Assembly: GCA_035048485.1 (NCBI GenBank)
Contig: CM068586.1
Coordinates: 29,373,849 to 29,437,848, forward strand
DNA: 64,000 nt
Direction of reading: 5' to 3'
DNA from: Pteria penguin
Taxonomy: Eukaryota; Mollusca; Bivalvia; Pterioida; Pteriidae
Part shown: positions 61,401 through 64,000 of the stretch, piece after piece
How positions within the stretch are numbered: position 1 is the first letter of the stretch
Layout of the letters: each line of letters starts with the position of its first letter
Made by a program: the position numbers and the translations under genes
The notes under the pieces: generated by a model
Databases searched by the model: none
The model's input: only the letters and a program-made list of their open reading frames with translations
Told to the model about the DNA's origin: nothing

Positions 61401-62764
61401 TCAAAATTTTCTAGAAAAAAATCCACTTGATCAAATGTTCTTTGTTCAAGAAATCTTTGATAGTGCCAACGTAGCCTTATAACAATAATTTATTCGACCG
61501 AAGTCAATCAAATTTTGATCGAAGTGTCTTTACAACTGACATAATCATAACTGACCAAGTTCAACAGAATTTTAAGTGTTACCAGGATACAAGTTAGTTG
61601 TGTTTGAAAGCATGTTTTCGAAATTAATTTTGAAAAATTATAAAGCAAAATGCAAGGAAGAATTTCAATATTCAGTACTAAATGAGTATTGTGATATCGT
61701 TCATTTTAATGTAGGCGTCACCAGCAAACTAATAGCTGTGTTTATGATCATTCCTATGCAATCTATGTCCTATGTGACAGTAAAAGGTTAAGTTTTAACT
61801 TAGGAAAGTTAATAGTGAAATTTTAAATTTCGTTCCCTTAATGTGAGTACGAAATAATGAAAACCATTCTTAAATGTGTTTCACGACATAAAGTCTAGGA
61901 ACTAAAACGTGCTTACAGTATATACATATCGCATCTTCATGCAAAGACGAATGACCTCTATATTAGATAATTATATCATAAAATAACCTTTCCACGGAAG
62001 CCCATTTAGGACCTATCAAAAATATTGTTTGAATTTGATATAACGAATTCTTGAATTTGTTAAACGGATTAAATTCGTTTTAACGAATACTTGAATTTGT
62101 TAAAACGGATTAAATTCGTTTTAACAAATTTGAGGAATTCGTTATAACGAATTAAATCTGTTATAACAAATTAGAGGAATTCATTATAAAGAATTAAATC
62201 TGTTATGACAAATTTGTTGATAATAAATTTCAAATTTTATAAAACCGAAAATATGAATTTAAGAATTCTTTTTTCGAATTTTAATTTGTTAAACTGAATT
62301 TCAAAAATCTGTTATAACGAATTCCACAAAATTTTTATAACAGATTTATTTCGTTATAATAAATTGATCAAATTTGTTTTAACAGATTTAATACGTTATA
62401 ACGAATTCCTCAAATTTGTTTAAACGATTTTAATCCGTTTTCACAAATTCAAAAATTCGTTATATCAAATTCAAAAATATGTTTGATAGGTCCTAAATGG
62501 GCTTCCGTACCTTTCGGCATCGACATTTGGTGAAGTATTTCTTTCGAGATCAGTTCTTTGTTTGTATGTCCCTTCCAATCCAACTTCTGTTACTTGATTT
62601 CCTTGACTGACTCCATTTTCACCGGATAATGACCGGTTATTGGCGCAACGTAAGCTATGACGTATTTCCTCTAAAACAGAAGATCGTCTTCTTTTTTCAT
62701 ATTCATTCAGTTCGTTTACTTCAATGCTAAAAATTTCATTTGAAAACTTTGCTGATGTCCCCAT
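55205..62764 (-). CDS. SLC16/monocarboxylate-transporter-like MFS protein (transporter B), five exons
   Basis: Exons 62764-62511, 59552-59362, 58342-58199, 56961-56134 and 55401-55205 join in phase across GT/AG introns to 537 residues. Every exon boundary and phase corresponds to transporter A, so the two are paralogues. An approximately 85-residue polar N-terminus precedes a 12-helix MFS core. Loop 4-5 reads QFKGKSKLLAMSFIILGSGI (about 214-233), a diverged SLC16 signature. Helix 8 keeps Arg in FRFIPG (about 378) with Gly where MCT1 has Asp four residues earlier. The classical N-terminal MCT motif is absent (TEACRVQRRWV). RRRSS-type motifs occur near residue 25, in the central loop (TRRRSSIS) and at the end (SRRLSSLLPWK). 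A plasma-membrane carrier for a small organic anion is plausible; the substrate is unknown. Introns are rich in repeats, unlike those of transporter A. Confidence 0.88.
55452..55790 (-). mobile_element. decayed tRNA-SINE fragment split by a MITE, in transporter B intron 4
   Basis: Text at 55455-55570 (TATATGGTGGCGGTACCTGC, ATGACCCACCAGAAACAGTG, TACGTGCCTATGTATACC) follows the SINE body. After the inserted element, the SINE order resumes at 55750 (CTATCCTATTGAAAGGACAG, GATGCCGACGG). The copy is much diverged. Orientation is the same as the other three SINEs. Confidence 0.6.
55577..55743. mobile_element. CAGTGGCGGAT hAT-like MITE nested in the SINE fragment
   Basis: Termini CAGTGGCGGATTTAAAGAG and CTGGATCCGTCATTG, with GAATT repeated on both sides. 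Interior GCCACATATTTACAAGTAAA and GGCTAATACCCATGTG match 4274-4412. It contains a C-run of about 17 at 55699-55715. Confidence 0.82.
56134..56961 (-). CDS. transporter B exon 4 (helices 4-11, central loop)
   Basis: An 828-nt exon with acceptor TATTTGCAG and donor TCCG|GTAAGA. Begins GFGLNLCHIS and carries the diverged SLC16 signature, the Lys/Glu/Arg-rich loop with TRRRSSIS, the helix 8 Arg and GQKYYSTGLGIFMTCSG. Confidence 0.9.
56962..57718 (-). other. transporter B intron 3, 3' part
   Basis: AT-rich intron with a GTGTGTGTGCGTGTGTG run near 57309 and a C-run at about 57400. No other exon. Confidence 0.7.
57719..58180 (-). repeat. 31-bp minisatellite, 15 units, abutting the exon 3 donor
   Basis: Units on the + strand begin GTTATCCAGGTCTCGGTCTA and start every 31 bp from 57719 to 58153. 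On the - strand each unit contains AACAG|GTACGAAATTAGA or variants, matching the real exon-intron junction GACAG|GTACGAAATTAGA at 58198. Three units read CAG|GTAAGA (GT near 57964, 58088 and 58119). Confidence 0.95.
58199..58342 (-). CDS. transporter B exon 3 (helices 2-3)
   Basis: A 144-nt exon with acceptor TCTGTCACAG and donor GACAG|GTACGA. Encodes FLSGCLVTRFGSRKCGIVGG and GLTASFFAMSILYLVGTTG. A 31-bp minisatellite derived from this donor region follows immediately in the intron. Confidence 0.88.
58343..59361 (-). other. transporter B intron 2
   Basis: A 1019-bp AT-rich intron. No repeat family recognised. Confidence 0.75.
59362..59552 (-). CDS. transporter B exon 2 (helix 1)
   Basis: Acceptor ATCCTTCACAG and donor ATCGCAG|GTATGT. 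Encodes RRWVILVAGFISLFLCA, FNMSVLYVEFLNEF and KAETSLVQS. Phase matches exon 1 (2+1 bases). Confidence 0.88.
59553..60105 (-). other. transporter B intron 1, 3' part
   Basis: AT-rich intron sequence. A 29-bp tandem duplication (AATAAAGACAGCAGACAGAA) is present near 59842-59895. Confidence 0.65.
60106..61365 (+). repeat. dispersed repeat ending in GACGGACGG, carrying a nested fold-back
   Basis: The left part (GTGACCTACTTTGTCTGTGG, GGTCTGGACAAAGACGACAA) and right end (CCGACGGACGGACAGACGAC, GCTCACTTGAGCTCAAGTGA) have the style of the dispersed repeats elsewhere in the window. The palindromic TCACTTGAGCTCAAGTGA closes the element. It lies in transporter B intron 1. Confidence 0.65.
60725..61186. 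mobile_element. 462-bp fold-back element
   Basis: The ends ACTGTCCGCGCCACTCAC and GTGAGTGGCGCGGACAGT are perfect inverted repeats. Pairing continues inward through AAAATCTGGATTTTCAGTTA, CGTAACTTTTGGTGTATG and TTTTAGATAGGGCGTTTTCT to a centre with GACGTGACGTCGCC and GCGACGTCACGTC. Confidence 0.9.
61366..61985 (-). other. transporter B intron 1, middle part
   Basis: AT-rich intron between the two fold-back elements. A 71-aa + strand frame (61576-61791) shows no domain. Confidence 0.6.
61994..62508. mobile_element. 515-bp fold-back element inserted at the exon 1 splice donor of transporter B
   Basis: Ends ACGGAAGCCCATTTAGGACC and GGTCCTAAATGGGCTTCCGT are inverted, with about 57 bp of near-perfect arm. 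The interior is a series of GAATT/AACGAATT words (TTCGTTATAACGAATT). The flanking 7-bp duplication ACCTTTC is at 61986-61992 and 62509-62515. On the gene strand this reads GAAAGGT, the exon 1/intron 1 junction. Confidence 0.88.
62511..62764 (-). CDS. transporter B exon 1 (cytosolic N-terminus)
   Basis: ATG at 62764-62762, with G at -3 and G at +4 (GGTCATGG), is a strong initiation context. Encodes EIFSIEV, EKRRRSSVLEEIRHSLR and a Ser/Asn/Gln-rich stretch. The donor GAAAG|GTACGG overlaps the edge of a fold-back insertion (see 61994-62508). Confidence 0.85.
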
Positions 62765-63226
62765 GACCGCTGCTCACGACTGAAGTCAGTGGTATTAATG
62801 TAAGGTCAATAGTAGTCGAATGATATGCATGAACATTATCTTTACGCATTAAAGAGACGGGGCTGTATAATTACATTGACAGAGGGAGTCTCTATTTGGA
62901 TATACCTTCAATATCTAACATTGCTAATGAGTAAACTTATAACCTCCACAATACCAGGTCATAGAGCAAAAAAGATCGTGACTACTCCAAAGACATCTTC
63001 ACAATACCAGGGTCCAGCGCGATAAACTGAGAATATACTTAAGTCAAAAATTTCATTTTAATTTATTCCATTATCAAACATTCAAATAAATTTTAATGCA
63101 GAATGGTTTAATTCTATTTATCAGTAGAATAAAACTAAATAAAATCCCAATCCAAGTTATTAATTCATTGATGAACAGAGGAATATGAATTTTTTACTTA
63201 AGTATTTTTTCAGTTTATGGCGCCGG
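62765..63226. other. 5' flank of transporter B
   Basis: Presumed promoter or 5' UTR region of transporter B. It contains one isolated partial unit of the 57-bp repeat at 62949-63012. No TATA box or other signal stands out. Confidence 0.4.
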
Positions 63227-64000
63227 ACCCAGGTCATAGAACAAAGAAGATCGTGACTACTCCAAAGACGTTTCCACAATGCCAGGCCATGACTAGAGCA
63301 AAGAAGATCGTGACTACTCCAAAGGCATCTTCACAATGCCAGCTCATGACTAGACCAAAGAAGATCGTGACTACTCCAAAGGCATCTTCACAATGCCAGG
63401 CCATGTCTAGACCAAAGACGATCGTGTCTACTCCAAAGACATCTTCACAATGCCAGGTCACGACTAGACCAAAGAGGATCGTGACTACTCCAAAGGCATC
63501 TCCACAATGCCAGATCATGACTAGACCAAAGACGATCGTGTCTACTCCAAAAGCATCTCCACAATGCCAGGCCATGACTAGACCAATAAGATCGCGACTA
63601 CTCCAAAGACAACTTCATAATGCCAGGTCATGACTAGACCAATAAGATCGTGACTACTCCAAAGACATCTCCACAATGCCATGTCATGACTAGGCCAAAG
63701 AAGATCGTGACTACTCCAAAAGCATCTCCACAATGCCAGGCCATGACTAGACCAAAGAAGATCGTGACTACTCCAAAGGCATCTCCACAATGCCAGGCCA
63801 TGACTAGACCAAAGAAAATCGTGACTACTCCAAAGACAACTTCATAATGCCAGGTCCTGACTAGACCAAAGAAGATCGTGACCACTCCAAAGACATCTCC
63901 ACAATGCCAGGTCATGTCTAGACCAAAGACGATCGTGACTACTCCAAAGACATCTCCACAATGCCAGGCCATGACTAGACCAAAGAAGATCGTGACTACT
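63227..64000. repeat. 57-bp minisatellite, about 13.5 units, continues past the window
   Basis: Unit ATGCCAGGCCATGACTAGAC, CAAAGAAGATCGTGACTACT, CCAAAGACATCTCCACA (57 bp = 19 codons). Because the unit length is a multiple of three, long frames open on both strands (KIVTTPKAS... on +, WHCGDAFGVVTIFFGL... on -). One-base deletions near 63583 and 63632 and a stop in TTCATAATG break them, so it is treated as non-coding. Confidence 0.93.

Noticed and set aside
63217..63972. Repetitive frames on both strands read as a repeat protein
   Set aside because: They follow from a 57-bp unit being a multiple of three. Frameshifts and stops occur within the array, and both strands are equally open.

Overview
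This is animal (eukaryotic) genomic DNA. The base composition is AT-rich, exons are small with GT/AG introns, and microsatellites, minisatellites, fold-back elements and tRNA-derived SINEs are abundant. The repeat types (blocks rich in GACCTTGACCTTTGACC, blocks ending in GACAGACGGACGG, a tRNA-headed SINE, and a short CAGTGGCGGAT element) are what I would expect of a mollusc, most likely a bivalve. That assignment is an inference from repeat style, not from a species-specific marker. I see no prokaryotic genes, CRISPR arrays, rRNA genes or intact transposase or reverse transcriptase genes.

Four gene loci can be supported. (1) The window opens inside the last coding exon of an unidentified Met/Asn/Leu-rich protein (3-563, + strand). 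(2) A complete cAMP-dependent protein kinase inhibitor (PKI) gene lies on the - strand. Its two coding exons (23132-22973 and 17167-17100) join in phase to a 75-residue protein with the RTGRRNA pseudosubstrate, followed by a roughly 4.1 kb 3' UTR that probably ends near 13021. (3) A complete five-exon SLC16/monocarboxylate-transporter-like gene lies on the + strand (46996-50955, 542 aa). (4) A paralogue of it with the same exon plan lies on the - strand (62764-55205, 537 aa). The two transporter genes converge tail to tail. I reconstructed them from splice sites and phase; neither appears as one open frame.

Layout: 1-3 kb, end of gene 1 and its 3' flank. 3-13 kb, repeat-dense intergenic DNA (SINE, hAT-like MITE, fold-backs, AT microsatellite, tandem arrays). 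13-23 kb, the PKI gene; its intron holds a SINE, a 91-bp tandem array and a CRE-like site cluster. 23-46 kb, a long stretch with no gene I can support, carrying several minisatellites (46/40 bp, about 32 bp, 100 bp) and hairpins. 47-51 kb, transporter A. 51-55 kb, intergenic. 55-63 kb, transporter B, whose introns are heavily colonised by repeats. 62.9-64 kb, a 57-bp minisatellite running off the window.

The two most unusual observations are both in transporter B. A 515-bp fold-back element appears to have inserted exactly at the first 5' splice site, so that its 7-bp target duplication carries a copy of the donor. In intron 3, a 31-bp minisatellite repeats the exon 3 donor junction about 15 times, and three units look closer to the consensus donor than the authentic site does. 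A further thread is cAMP signalling: PKI lies beside two transporter paralogues that both keep RRxSS (PKA-type) motifs at each end, and the PKI intron contains CRE-like sites. That functional link is inference only.
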